This document shows, in pieces, positions 45,892 through 54,883 of a stretch of 64,000 nt of DNA (positions are counted from its first letter, which is position 1; each line of letters opens with the position of its first letter). A program made the position numbers and the translations under genes. Source of the DNA: Paenibacillus_AB hodogayensis (GTDB lineage Bacteria; Bacillota; Bacilli; Paenibacillales; NBRC-103111); NCBI RefSeq assembly GCF_039536325.1, contig NZ_BAAAYO010000018.1:1-64000 (forward strand), in the 5' to 3' direction. The notes beneath the pieces were generated by a model. That model was not told the origin of the DNA. It did no database searches and saw only the letters and a list, made by a program, of their open reading frames with translations.

Positions 45892-46533
45892 ATGAAAATG
45901 GGTATTATTGGCGCAACAGGAAAAATCGGAGGCCTTATTCTGAATGAAGCATTGAAGAAAGGACATGACGTAACGGCAATCGTGAGAAACGCTTCAAAAA
46001 TCGTCGGAGCGAATGTGAAAGTGCTCGAGAAAGACATTTTTGCTCTTACGGCTTCTGATCTCCAACCATTTGAGGTCGTTGTCAATACGTATAAAGCACC
46101 CGATGGTGAAGAGCATCTATATATCGATGCGGGTAGTGTGTTGGTTCAAGCGCTCAGAGGCGCTCCCCACACCAGATTAATCACGGTTGGAGGAGCTGGA
46201 AGCCTGTTTGTAGACGAAGAAAAGACGACGAGACTGATGAACACGCCAGACTTTCCGGAAATTTATTACGCGACGGCTGCCAATGCTGCGAAACAGCTTG
46301 AGGAATTACAGATGGCAAATTCGATTACATGGACTTATATCAGCCCTGCCGCTTTTTTTGATCCGGATGGGAAAAGAACGGGCAACTACAAAGCTGGTAA
46401 AGATCATGTCATCTTGAATAGCAAAGGTCAGAGTTACATTAGTTATGCAGACTACGCGATAGCCGTGCTGGATGAAATCGAGAAACCCCAGCATGTAAAC
46501 GAAAGATTTACCCTTGTCGGCGAAGCGGAATAA
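45892..46533 (+). CDS. NAD(P)H-binding (NmrA-like, YwnB-type) protein
   Basis: 213 residues of atypical short-chain-dehydrogenase type: MKMGIIGATGKIGGLILNEA Rossmann loop, VTAIVRNASKI, RLITVGGAGSLFVDE and a C-terminal DYAIAVLDEIEKPQH helix, matching NAD(P)H-binding domain proteins such as YwnB. Likely a stress-linked oxidoreductase or redox sensor under the divergent HxlR regulator. ATG 45892 follows TTGGAGG. Confidence 0.87.
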   Translation: MKMGIIGATGKIGGLILNEALKKGHDVTAIVRNASKIVGANVKVLEKDIFALTASDLQPFEVVVNTYKAPDGEEHLYIDAGSVLVQALRGAPHTRLITVGGAGSLFVDEEKTTRLMNTPDFPEIYYATAANAAKQLEELQMANSITWTYISPAAFFDPDGKRTGNYKAGKDHVILNSKGQSYISYADYAIAVLDEIEKPQHVNERFTLVGEAE

Positions 46534-46607
46534 CAATTTCCCTCCTATACTTGTATAAAAGCGTTTCAGAATCTTTGCTGACCCGCACTCGGGAAAGGAT
46601 GGAGACT

Positions 46608-47444
46608 ATGAATCGAAATAATGTGCTGCTGGACGCCTTCGATTATCAACTAAACATGTTTTATTCAAAACCTGCTATGCATAGCCATAATGAGTTTGAA
46701 ATTTATTATTTGCATAGCGGTAGGGCCAAATTTATTATAGGCAGCTCCTGGTTCGAAGTTCATCCCGGCGATCTGGTCATCATGAACGGCCTTAGCCCGC
46801 ACGGTACGGTCATCCAGGAGCGATGCACGAAGACGAATATCAAATTCGACGAAAGCTGCGCCGCTGCACTCTTCCAGCCTTTCGGTTCGTTCAATGTACT
46901 GAAGCCGTTCCGGGATTTGCACAATATGTACTGGAAAATTACCGGGGAAAGACGAGAAAATCTGGATCATATTTTCAAAAACTTGAACATTTATTATAAC
47001 CAGCCGAGCATTGTCAATTTTCATCGTTTGCGTCTATCCTTCGCCGATTTGCTGCTTTTCATTTACGAGCTTAGCGAGCAGCATGCAGGACAAAGGCTGG
47101 CGCACGAACCCGATTTTTCAAGCGGATTGCCGGAAGTGTTCTCCTTCCTCAATCAAAACTATATGCAAAACCTTACGCTCGACGAGATCGCCCGGGAAGT
47201 CCATTACTGCAAATTTTATATTTGCAGGGCGATCAAAAAGGCGACCGGATTGACTGTTTTCGAATATGTAAACAGGCGCAGAATCAATCAAGCGAAGCTT
47301 CTGTTTTTGCTCTATCCCGAACGCACCGTTGCTGATATCGGTTACGAGGTCGGATTCAAGCAGCCGTCTCACTTTTCCCGCATATTCAAAACTACGGTAG
47401 GAATGCCGCCTGAAGAGTACCGAAGATCCTCGTCGGAAAAATAA
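46608..47444 (+). CDS. AraC-family transcriptional regulator
   Basis: 278 residues from ATG 46608; upstream in-frame starts exist back to 46551, but GGAAAGGATGGAG best serves this ATG. Cupin domain (HSHNEFEIYYLHSGRAKFII, VHPGDLVIMNGLSPHG) and AraC HTH (LDEIAREVHYCKFYICRAIK, VADIGYEVGFKQPSHFSRIF). The heparinase-like gene downstream in the same direction is the probable target. A strong terminator follows. Confidence 0.87.
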   Translation: MNRNNVLLDAFDYQLNMFYSKPAMHSHNEFEIYYLHSGRAKFIIGSSWFEVHPGDLVIMNGLSPHGTVIQERCTKTNIKFDESCAAALFQPFGSFNVLKPFRDLHNMYWKITGERRENLDHIFKNLNIYYNQPSIVNFHRLRLSFADLLLFIYELSEQHAGQRLAHEPDFSSGLPEVFSFLNQNYMQNLTLDEIAREVHYCKFYICRAIKKATGLTVFEYVNRRRINQAKLLFLLYPERTVADIGYEVGFKQPSHFSRIFKTTVGMPPEEYRRSSSEK

Positions 47445-47449
47445 TAGAA

Positions 47450-47493
47450 CGATGGCTGAACACATCTCACATGCGCAGCCATCGTCTTTTTTC
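47450..47493 (+). terminator. Rho-independent terminator of the AraC gene
   Basis: CGATGGCTG (47450-47458) and CAGCCATCG (47476-47484) form a perfect 9-base stem, followed by TCTTTTTTCGG. Confidence 0.9.
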
Positions 47494-47779
47494 GGTTGGT
47501 GCCGGTTTCGGCGGGCGGATGGCGCCCTTACTTGCTGAGCTCCTCCTGAATTTTTTGTTTGTCTCCTCCTCCGCTTCCTCCGCTTCCCTGTGCTTGACCG
47601 AATCGCCCTTCATCGGCCGATACTTACATGAAAACATACGTGCGAAGGGAGCTTCAAGGGGCTAACCAACTGCGGATAATGAAACGACAACCGACGGCAA
47701 TGCCGGATAAGCAACAATGTTTGCATCCGAGTATACTAGTAGCTGAACGACAAACGATCAACAAGAGGAGGACTTATCC
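47494..47779. other. upstream region of the heparinase-like gene with a possible gene tail
   Basis: The minus strand at about 47640-47533 reads SADEGRFGQAQGSGGSGGG then DKQKIQEELSK and a stop, which resembles the C-terminal tail of a secreted or lipid-anchored protein, possibly a solute-binding protein remnant. No start or body is present. Nothing else supportable. Confidence 0.25.
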
Positions 47780-49615
47780 GTGAACAATTACATTCGTTAC
47801 GATTCTTCCGCCGCTTATGAACTGGCGTCTCCATATCCGATCGGACTGCGCGAATGGAACACGACGGACTATGTAGCCGAGCTGAGATCGCGAATTGCAG
47901 CCGAAAAGCAGAAAAAAGAGCTTCTTGTATATTATTATCGCATCGGACACGTTCAAGCGTATCCGCTTCCGATCCGCCGTCTCGATCCACTGCAATACCC
48001 GAAAGGGATTCCCGAGCTGCCGGCATACCCTTGGTACATTTGGCTGTTTTGGCAATTGAAAGAGAGATGGGATACTTTGCACACCGCTTGGCGTATCTTT
48101 CACGATGCGGATGCGGGACTTATACTGCAGGACGAGCTTGCATCGACAGCCGAATGGACAAGCAGTCATGTCGGTGCCGGTTTTGCCGGATTAAGCTCCG
48201 GCCATTTGGCGACGGCATTGGCGATCTACTTGAGCAATCAAGAAGGATGGGATGCGGATAAGCTCACTCGTGCGAAGCAAGCCGCTTCCACGTTGCTGGA
48301 CAGGGATATTGAGCCTTACATCGGCGACGTTTGGATGAAAGACGACGGTATTCACGAATCCAACATGCACAACATACCGATCATTATTTTGATCAGTGGC
48401 GTCTTTTTGTCGGAAATTTTGGGTCGGCCTTCTGCGTCTGCTGCGAAATTGGAAAACGTGTTGGAGCTTTGGCAAACAAAACGGTTGGACGGTGACTGTT
48501 ACTCCGAAGGAACGGCATACGACGGCTTTTGGCTCGATCCGCTGACGGACTGGCTGCGGAATGGGGAAAATCCGCTTGTTCGTCGGCTGATGCCCGGTTT
48601 CCGATCCTTTGTCGCCAGTTGCCTGCATCTGGCATTGCCGGGAAGAATCGATATTCACGCCCCGCTGGGCGATGAAGAGCCGGAAATGAACTTTTGGATG
48701 GATGTCGTCGTCAAACTGACGCACTTCTTTCCGTGGGAGGAAGCGGAGTGGCTAGTACGCCGCTTCCCGCCGACGCGCATGACAGCCGCAGCGTTGAGCC
48801 GCATGTTCAACAAAACCGGAGAGAACAAAGCCGAAGAGCCGAAAGCGTCCGTCGTCGAACACCCTTTCGCGGTAAGCATGCGCAGCGGTTGGAGTAGCGA
48901 ACATTGTCTTGTTGCCGTCAGCGCAAGCCGGTACAATATGGCCCACTTGCATCATGACGGGGGGCATGTGGTGATCGGGCACCGCAACCGCTTCTGGATA
49001 ACGGATCCCGGATACCAGCAATACCGCCGTGGAGCGGAACGCGATTATTCCATCGGCAAAGAAGCGCATAACGCTCCTGTACTGAATGGAGTCGTCCAGA
49101 CGGTACGAGCTGCTGTCGTGACCGGCAAAGAGGATTCGCCTGGCGGCTATAAATCGGTTGAGCTGGATTTGTCTAACTGTTATGAATCTTTGCCCCCGCA
49201 TACGTTTGTCAACAGATCCGTCTATATGCAAACTTCCGGGCAAACCGCAGTGCTCGTTCGGGATTCGGTCCGTGCGGAGAGCGCCGGAATATCATTGGAG
49301 CACTTTTGGCAAATCGGCACTTTTTTGGCGTATTCCTTCGTAGACGGCTGGCTGCGTCTCAGCGACGGCTCCGTAGCGATTTGGATCGCGGCGCTGGTTG
49401 AAGACGGGCAGACGCAGGAATACAGACTCAGCCAAATTGCGCCGACGCAGTTAGACCGGCACGAAGGGAGCCGGGGCGGATTGACGGTTCGCCACTCGCA
49501 AGTCTGCGCCGACAAGCGGCATACGTGCTGGTGGGCGTTCGTTATTGACGATCGGGGCGGTTGGAGGATACCCGACATCCGTTCGCAGGATGGCCGCCCT
49601 TACTGCCAAGTCTAG
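47780..49615 (+). CDS. heparinase II/III-family polysaccharide lyase-like protein
   Basis: 611 residues from GTG 47780 (AGAGGAGG upstream), no signal peptide. The N-terminal half is an alpha-helical toroid-like domain (GLSSGHLATALAIYLSNQEG, KDDGIHESNMHNIPIII); the C-terminal half is the heparinase II/III beta-sandwich (NMAHLHHDGGHVVIGHRNRF, WITDPGYQQYRRGAERDY, EAHNAPVLNG). Tyr and His residues at such positions act in catalysis in PL12/PL15/PL17/PL21-type lyases. The lack of a signal suggests that it degrades imported oligosaccharides, probably uronate-containing. Regulated probably by the AraC gene upstream. Confidence 0.8.
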   Translation: MNNYIRYDSSAAYELASPYPIGLREWNTTDYVAELRSRIAAEKQKKELLVYYYRIGHVQAYPLPIRRLDPLQYPKGIPELPAYPWYIWLFWQLKERWDTLHTAWRIFHDADAGLILQDELASTAEWTSSHVGAGFAGLSSGHLATALAIYLSNQEGWDADKLTRAKQAASTLLDRDIEPYIGDVWMKDDGIHESNMHNIPIIILISGVFLSEILGRPSASAAKLENVLELWQTKRLDGDCYSEGTAYDGFWLDPLTDWLRNGENPLVRRLMPGFRSFVASCLHLALPGRIDIHAPLGDEEPEMNFWMDVVVKLTHFFPWEEAEWLVRRFPPTRMTAAALSRMFNKTGENKAEEPKASVVEHPFAVSMRSGWSSEHCLVAVSASRYNMAHLHHDGGHVVIGHRNRFWITDPGYQQYRRGAERDYSIGKEAHNAPVLNGVVQTVRAAVVTGKEDSPGGYKSVELDLSNCYESLPPHTFVNRSVYMQTSGQTAVLVRDSVRAESAGISLEHFWQIGTFLAYSFVDGWLRLSDGSVAIWIAALVEDGQTQEYRLSQIAPTQLDRHEGSRGGLTVRHSQVCADKRHTCWWAFVIDDRGGWRIPDIRSQDGRPYCQV

Positions 49616-49923
49616 ATGCGACGTCCGATTTGTGTACGATCCATGACTACGCCAGGAAAAACTGAATCGTGATATTGTAGAAGGGAAATCAAGGAGATGG
49701 TGGTCGGTAGCACGCGGGCAATTAAAAATCGATGGAGGCGGGACTGGGCCTATCCCTCCTTTCCCGCCGGACGCTGCGCAAAGAGCTTTAAGCCGGTACC
49801 CTTCAACTTGTACCGCTCCAAGATTTCCCGCTGAAACGCCGGTTCGCCGGGTTGCCAGTTTCAGACCAAAGCGGCGGAGCAGGTTGCCGCCAAGATTCGG
49901 AGAGGCAAAGGATTTCCATCCGG
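49616..49923. other. intergenic region without a supported gene
   Basis: A 45-codon plus frame beginning after AAGGAG at about 49690 (VVGSTRAIKNRWRRDWAYPS) and a long minus frame are present, but neither matches a family I know. Probably a decayed segment. Confidence 0.3.
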
Positions 49924-50340
49924 TCATGATTTGGCAACCAACACCGGAACGTCAGCATGATGCAGCACGCCATGAGTAACGCTTCCCAGCAGCGCCTCCT
50001 TCATCAGTCCCCTGCCGCGGCTTCCCATCACAATCAAATCCGCTTTCTCCTCTGCGGAGACGGCACAAATGCTTTTGACCGGGTGACCGGTAAGATTCAT
50101 AAAACGGATTCGGTCTTGCCATAGACTGAACTGCTCATATATTTCTTTTTCAATCATTTGGCTGAGCTTTTCTTCAAACCGAACTGCGTCAGGCACAAGA
50201 TCGTAAGCGTAATTTTCCCTTACCGTCACATACAAAACCGTGCACTCCGCTTCCGGCCATGCTTTTAACAATTCTTCAGTCATGCGGCCTGCATGGCCGG
50301 AATATTTTGAACCGTCTGTTGCAAACAAAATTTTTCTCAT
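49924..50340 (-). CDS. universal stress protein (UspA family)
   Basis: 138 residues: MRKILFATDGSKYSGHAGRM at the N-terminus and the ATP-binding GSRGRGLMKEALLGSVTHG motif near the C-terminus, with VLVAKS as last strand. Cytoplasmic nucleotide-binding stress protein. ATG 50340 follows AGGGAGGTAG. Monocistronic. Confidence 0.93.
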   Translation of the reverse strand: MRKILFATDGSKYSGHAGRMTEELLKAWPEAECTVLYVTVRENYAYDLVPDAVRFEEKLSQMIEKEIYEQFSLWQDRIRFMNLTGHPVKSICAVSAEEKADLIVMGSRGRGLMKEALLGSVTHGVLHHADVPVLVAKS

Positions 50341-50605
50341 AACTAACTACCTCCCTGTTATGAAAGATACTTTTGGCTATACGTGCAACTTTTGCAACTG
50401 CATTTATCGTAAGTCCTCTCATTCAATAAGTAAAATAATGGTTTATAATGTTTAGAATAAGGATTAACTTATAACTTGGGATAAAGCGTCTTATCGGAAG
50501 CATGTATATCCTTCTCCATTAGTTCTCCGTTTGCAACAGACAGACTTGTACATTTACAATAAGAAAATGACAAGCGCGAAAATCATATCGACAGGAGGAT
50601 ATCAG

Positions 50606-50938
50606 ATGCCGCAATTAATTTTTAGAGGAATTCCAGCCGAGGGCATACGTGAAATTAGTATACCGCTCGTAGAGGAGATGGCCGCAATATGCCAATGCGG
50701 AACGGATAATTTCACCTTGGAGTGCCTGCACGTAACGGCTATATTCGACGGGAAATATACCGATTCGTACCCTTTCATCGACGTATGGTGGTTTGAGCGG
50801 GGAGATGAAGTGCGCGATAAAATGGCCGAGGCGATTGATAGGCATGTCCGGTCACTCGGTATACCCGATCTGGAGATTTCCTTCCGTGTTGGCCGCGAGG
50901 ACAATTTTTATATGAACGGACGCCGGTATAGTTCCTAG
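50606..50938 (+). CDS. DUF1904 family protein
   Basis: 110 residues from ATG 50606 (ACAGGAGG upstream; the frame is open earlier without a site). MPQLIFRGIPAEGIREISIP, then FIDVWWFERGDEVRDKMAEA and a final NFYMNGRRY match DUF1904, a small tautomerase-like family of unknown function common in bacilli. Confidence 0.8.
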   Translation: MPQLIFRGIPAEGIREISIPLVEEMAAICQCGTDNFTLECLHVTAIFDGKYTDSYPFIDVWWFERGDEVRDKMAEAIDRHVRSLGIPDLEISFRVGREDNFYMNGRRYSS

Positions 50939-50959
50939 CTGATTCATTGGGGGTAGTAG

Positions 50960-51225
50960 AAGAACAGTGACGGACAGATTGACATCAAATCTTGTCGGGT
51001 GTAGACCGGGAGCCCGTATAAGCCTCCCTTCGCAATCGTGCGTCCCACTTGGATCGACTGTGGATCGAATTGATTCAAACCCGGCAGCTACCATATTGGG
51101 GAGTGAATAGCCGCCCAATTTCGAATTCAGAAACTTGACGGTAATATGTGGGTACTTTTTCTGAATCGGCTCTCCAAATGCTTTGTATAGAAAAACACGA
51201 GCTCGCCGTTTCCTCTTAAACTTCT
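50960..51225 (-). pseudogene. remnant of a family 1 solute-binding lipoprotein gene
   Basis: The minus strand reads GELVFFYTK in one frame and then, one base shifted, YKAFGEPIQKKYPHITVKFL and GGYSLPNMVAAGFESI. This is the N-terminal segment of the sugar-binding lipoproteins (compare VEPVKKKYPHITVVMD at 59183-57900). Signal peptide, hinge and C-terminal parts are missing, and past about 51060 the frame no longer resembles the family. Confidence 0.65.
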
Positions 51226-51227
51226 GC

Positions 51228-51300
51228 TATTCATTCAACTATCGTACTCCGAGGGAGTGGAGTAAGGCTGCCGTTCAATGCTGGCAGCCTGATCATGAAG
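51228..51300. repeat. intergenic repeat-family unit with hairpin
   Basis: ATTCAACTATCGTACTCCGA (51232-51251), then GGCTGCC (51266-51272) pairing with GGCAGCC (51283-51289). The remainder, 51301-51540, shows no gene. Confidence 0.6.
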
Positions 51301-51540
51301 TTTAGGTAAACGAGAATTTCTCAATGGAATACAAAGATTGTTCAGCCCCGAATCTATCGTCCTGGAGCAACGTTTCGGAGTAATCCTCTTCATCTATCTG
51401 AAACAAAAAAAATGGACTCTTCCTTCAGCTTTGTAAAATAATAGTCATCGTTTTGGATTTCGGGCTTCCTCCCACTTTGATCAAAAAAGACGGTTCCATG
51501 GAGGATTCATCATCGCTTCATTTGATTTTCCATAGGCATT

Positions 51541-52632
51541 TTACAATTCTTTCTCAAGAAACCTGAAGAGGTGTGATTCAGGCTGCGCGAGGAACTCGGG
51601 AAAGCTGCATAAATCCGCATAAACCTGGTGTTCCACGTCATAACAGCCTAGGCCTTTGTTCTTCGGATTCCAAACCAACTGCAGACCCGAGTAATTGTCG
51701 ATGTCGGCTGATAGACGCAGCAGCTTTTGCCTGCCGACTTTCATCTCAATCGTATCGGTCCATGCAAAAAAGTCGATATACCGGATTTCATATTCATTTT
51801 GCGCCAGCTCCAGGCGCAGCTTGTCTCCAGTAAGAAAGCTGACCAGTTCATCGGTTAATTTATACTTTTTAAGCTCTACCTTCTTGTTTTCCGCATTATG
51901 GAAATCAGTCGGTTCCAGCGATCTTAAATAGTCGGCCAACGCTGCTTGCTTACTGCTGACCGCAATCGTATACGGCCGCTCGCCGTCCTTTTCCGCTAAA
52001 GTTACGTCCGCGCCGCGTTCAACCAAAAATTTGACCATGGCCATAGCTCCCATACGTGCAGCCACGGTTAACGGAGTCGCTTGATAAGGATAGACCATAT
52101 CCGGTTCATTATAATTGATGTCCACCCCCTGATCGAGCAAATACGTGAGTGTCTTAACGTCATGGTCCGATACGGCTTGACGCAATACGGGACCGCCATG
52201 CCGCTTGATATCCAATCCCAGCTCATGAATAAGCGGAATATTGTTTTTGTTGCCATAGTAGGCCTGTGAATAGGCGCCTGACCCCGTTCGATTGGGCTTG
52301 TCCATCTCGGCTCCGTGCGCGGCAATGTAGCGAACGACGTCCTCCTTGCAATAGCGGACTGCCCGCAAAAAAGCTGGATTATGATGGACATTCAGGTTGA
52401 CCCCGTGCTCTACCAGCAGCTTGACAACCTCTATTTTCTGCGATACAAGCGCCAGATCCAACGGACTCATTGTGATATGCTTGCTGAGGACGATACCCTC
52501 TTCCATATCCCAGCCTGCTGCCATTGCAGCATGTAAAGCTGGCATATTTCCTTTGTAAATATGCATCGCGATTTCCGGCAGTTCCTCGAATCTCCCGATA
52601 TCTTTCAGGACGATCACCCGCACCACTCCCAC
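51541..52632 (-). CDS. ankyrin-repeat protein (putative immunity protein)
   Basis: 363 residues, possibly a few fewer: GTG 52614 also has a GGGAG site. Ankyrin repeats at about 25-230 (MSPLDLALVSQKIEVVKLLV, NPAFLRAVRYCKEDVVRYIA, TPLTVAARMGAMAMVKFLVE) are followed by a C-terminal beta-rich domain (YEIRYIDFFAWTDTIEMKVG). Ankyrin proteins of this sort occur as Imm-ank members of polyimmunity arrays. Its start nearly abuts the stop of the SUKH gene (9 bases), so they share an operon. Confidence 0.7.
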   Translation of the reverse strand: MGVVRVIVLKDIGRFEELPEIAMHIYKGNMPALHAAMAAGWDMEEGIVLSKHITMSPLDLALVSQKIEVVKLLVEHGVNLNVHHNPAFLRAVRYCKEDVVRYIAAHGAEMDKPNRTGSGAYSQAYYGNKNNIPLIHELGLDIKRHGGPVLRQAVSDHDVKTLTYLLDQGVDINYNEPDMVYPYQATPLTVAARMGAMAMVKFLVERGADVTLAEKDGERPYTIAVSSKQAALADYLRSLEPTDFHNAENKKVELKKYKLTDELVSFLTGDKLRLELAQNEYEIRYIDFFAWTDTIEMKVGRQKLLRLSADIDNYSGLQLVWNPKNKGLGCYDVEHQVYADLCSFPEFLAQPESHLFRFLEKEL

Positions 52633-52641
52633 TTCAAGGTC

Positions 52642-53379
52642 TTATGAAATCGTTTCGCACCCTTTCGACAAGAGCCATTGCTTGATAACGAAAAAATTCG
52701 GCTGGACATCCTGTTCATAAAAGACGGCTACCTCTTGCTGATAGGCATAATTCAACCGTACATAACCGCCCATCTGCCGGTAGAACAAGAAGCAGGCATA
52801 GGGAGTCTCAATGAAGAAATCCGGCGGAAAATCCGCCTGACACGCTCCAGCCAGTTCGGGCAGCGACAGCTGATCCTGCCCTGGCGGTAAACGCAAAAAG
52901 AGATGACTCCGGGTGCCCGTCCACGGTTCATAATAGACGCCCTCCTCTTGGCTGCGTCCATACACCTGACGGTATATGTCGTCCAGTACCAAGGCGTACG
53001 TCCCTTCGTCCTCCTGCTCCCGTGCCTGCATCGAAATAACCTTTATGTACTCCGCATGTCGAGGCAGCCAGAGCAGTCCATCCGTCTGGGGATGTACGGC
53101 CAGAAAGTCGCCGTCTACCGTCGTGCCAATAGCGATACACTCACCGATCTGTTGCTCATGAATGGGGCTGTCTTCGTCATATTCCCATAACCCATACTCG
53201 GCAAAAGGTTTTAACACCTCCGAATCAGGCAATTGGACGTTCATCCACCCTCTGTAAGTCCCTTCGCCGAATTGCCTCAGAAACCGAAAGTAACCTGGCG
53301 GGTAAATAGCCGCGTCCTCCTTCGCAAGCGCTTGGTTTTGGGTCTCGGACAGCCGAATTTGCCGGGATACGATGTACAT
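52642..53379 (-). CDS. SMI1/KNR4 (SUKH) family protein (putative immunity protein)
   Basis: 245 residues with the SUKH pattern: YPPGYFRFLRQFGEGTYRGW near the N-terminus, then FLAVHPQTDGLLWLPRHAEY and a second half that may be another small domain (FLFYRQMGGYVRLNYAYQQE). SUKH proteins are common immunity proteins against nuclease and other polymorphic toxins (Iyer and colleagues). ATG 53379 follows ACGGAGGG. Central gene of immunity-like array 2. Confidence 0.82.
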   Translation of the reverse strand: MYIVSRQIRLSETQNQALAKEDAAIYPPGYFRFLRQFGEGTYRGWMNVQLPDSEVLKPFAEYGLWEYDEDSPIHEQQIGECIAIGTTVDGDFLAVHPQTDGLLWLPRHAEYIKVISMQAREQEDEGTYALVLDDIYRQVYGRSQEEGVYYEPWTGTRSHLFLRLPPGQDQLSLPELAGACQADFPPDFFIETPYACFLFYRQMGGYVRLNYAYQQEVAVFYEQDVQPNFFVIKQWLLSKGCETIS

Positions 53380-53397
53380 GATAACTCCCTCCGTTTC

Positions 53398-53541
53398 CTA
53401 AACGATGACGCAATCACAGGTGACGTTCAGCCGCTGCTGGGCCAAGATGATTTCCTCTTCGCTCGCAGGTGTGCCTACCAGCGTTTTATTATCTTCCCGA
53501 TGAAGAAAAACTTTTAATCTCTCCATTAACGCCTCATTCAT
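53398..53541 (-). CDS. 47-residue protein, truncated SUKH-like N-terminus
   Basis: ATG 53541 follows AAGGAGGTTGACCT, an excellent site. The product is MNEALMERLKVFLHREDNKT, then LVGTPASEEEIILAQQRLNV and a TCDCVIV end. The ASEEEIxxAxxRL stretch is typical of the first helix of SMI1/KNR4 proteins, which normally continue for 100 more residues. Thus a truncated extra immunity gene, between the DUF4303 and SUKH genes of the same leftward array. Confidence 0.55.
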   Translation of the reverse strand: MNEALMERLKVFLHREDNKTLVGTPASEEEIILAQQRLNVTCDCVIV

Positions 53542-53563
53542 AGGTCAACCTCCTTCGCTGCCC

Positions 53564-54124
53564 TTACTCCGCCGCTTCCGCCAGCCAGGCCTGCATAGCC
53601 GGAGACTCCGCCTCATTCAAACGCAAGGCGATTTCGGTATTGATCTCATCCGGCGGCATGACCTCGACAAGGACGCATACCGAGTCCCGCAGTTGATTCA
53701 AGGCAAACACGCCTTCATTATCGAGCATGTTCATCGCCAGCTCCATGGCTTTCAGCCTGAACGCAAACTCGCGTTCCCATTCGTCAGCCTCTAGCTCCGC
53801 AATGGAAGGGCGCTCCATAAACAACGGTTTGACGTCATCGAAGTTCTCATCCCTGAAACCACAATAGGGCGAATCGGCATAGGACCATTTGATAAGCTCC
53901 GCAATCGTTGCTGCCGGCGTATCGCTGTTCTCTCCTTGCCTAGCCGCTTCCCGCTCCAAAGCCTCCCACGACCAGGCTGAGACGCTTGGCGCATGTCCCT
54001 CTCCGGTAGTAAACAGCGTGCAGTAGTAGTATCGTTCGCCATTTTCAAAAAGAGTGCAAAAAATCGTCCTGGCTGCATCGGCGATTTCTGCTGCTAGCGC
54101 CTCCATTTCTTGCGTAGGTTTCAT
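53564..54124 (-). CDS. DUF4303 family protein (putative immunity protein)
   Basis: 186 residues. ERYYYCTLFTTGEGHAPSVS with WSWEALEREA and IKWSYADSPYCGFRDENF match DUF4303, a family found among immunity-type proteins. No signal or membrane segment. ATG 54124 follows AAAGGAGG. Its last residues PAMQAWLAEAAE and their DNA recur in the remnant at 37733-37778, linking the two arrays. Confidence 0.7.
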   Translation of the reverse strand: MKPTQEMEALAAEIADAARTIFCTLFENGERYYYCTLFTTGEGHAPSVSAWSWEALEREAARQGENSDTPAATIAELIKWSYADSPYCGFRDENFDDVKPLFMERPSIAELEADEWEREFAFRLKAMELAMNMLDNEGVFALNQLRDSVCVLVEVMPPDEINTEIALRLNEAESPAMQAWLAEAAE

Positions 54125-54156
54125 GACAATCGCCTCCTTTCAGTATCACCGCCCGT

Positions 54157-54720
54157 TCAAAATTCATGTTGTATAAACCGTTCGTTTAGTTCCGCTTCGT
54201 ACGGGAGCCACTCCGAATCGCTCCATAAAGGGAGTCCTACGAGTTCCGACAACCGATCTACGGCTTGCTCCGGGCTAGTCATCCCTAAAAGCTCGTCAAG
54301 ATCCTCTTTGCGGATATCCAGCACTTCTCTCAGGTAATTATCATGAAGACGTTCTTCTTGGAGTTCATACTCCTCCCTCGTCCACGGTCCACAAAGAATC
54401 CTTTCGGCTTGAATCTCCCCGTCCGCAAAAATCGACAATTCGAAGATTTCCTCATTCATATACCCGGCGGTCATGATCGGCTCCCCGGTAAGCCGGGACA
54501 ACGTCCGGCCGATCTTCTTCACCGTCCCCCATACAAAATAATCATGGAGCACGCTGATCCAGTTCTCGTTGCTTTGGCTTATGTACATGACCGCTTTGGT
54601 CTCTTGAGCCTCATTTCTGCCTAACACTTTGGCATGCCCTTCGCTTAGCTCTCTAAGTGCTTCGATCGTCTTCTCAAGGTTATTCGACTTGATGTGCAAA
54701 TTAGCAAATGACCTTCCCAT
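54157..54720 (-). CDS. uncharacterised protein, first gene of immunity-like array 2
   Basis: 187 residues, soluble. Begins MGRSFANLHIKSNNLEKTIE, carries VMYISQSNENWISVLHDYFV and ends in an acidic helical part (LDIRKEDLDELLGMTSPEQA). I do not recognise the family, though the opening resembles other small immunity-type proteins. ATG 54720 follows GCAGGAGG. It is first behind the promoter at 54802-54849, followed within 32 bases by the DUF4303 gene. Confidence 0.65.
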   Translation of the reverse strand: MGRSFANLHIKSNNLEKTIEALRELSEGHAKVLGRNEAQETKAVMYISQSNENWISVLHDYFVWGTVKKIGRTLSRLTGEPIMTAGYMNEEIFELSIFADGEIQAERILCGPWTREEYELQEERLHDNYLREVLDIRKEDLDELLGMTSPEQAVDRLSELVGLPLWSDSEWLPYEAELNERFIQHEF

Positions 54721-54801
54721 AGATAACCTCCTGCAACCAAAGGTGTGTGTGAGACGCTTATAACCCTTATATTAGCCCTATGTAACATGAATCTTATCTC
54801 C

Positions 54802-54849
54802 ATTATAAAGATCATTTGTCCTGAATCCACAGACTTTTTACCTGAATTC
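54802..54849 (-). promoter_or_regulatory. array 2 promoter with paired 9-base direct repeats
   Basis: Reading leftward: GAATTCAGG (54849-54841), 12 bases, GGATTCAGG (54828-54820), 12 bases, TATAAT (54807-54802). About 90 bases around it are roughly 80 percent identical by eye to 38479-38568. No proper -35. Confidence 0.65.
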
Positions 54850-54883
54850 TGGGAATTTGGTCGATTGTCTTTTCTCTTCCTCA

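Noticed and set aside
49451..49927. Minus-strand frame between the heparinase-like and UspA genes
   Set aside because: Overlaps the heparinase C-terminus and has low-complexity, shadow-like composition.
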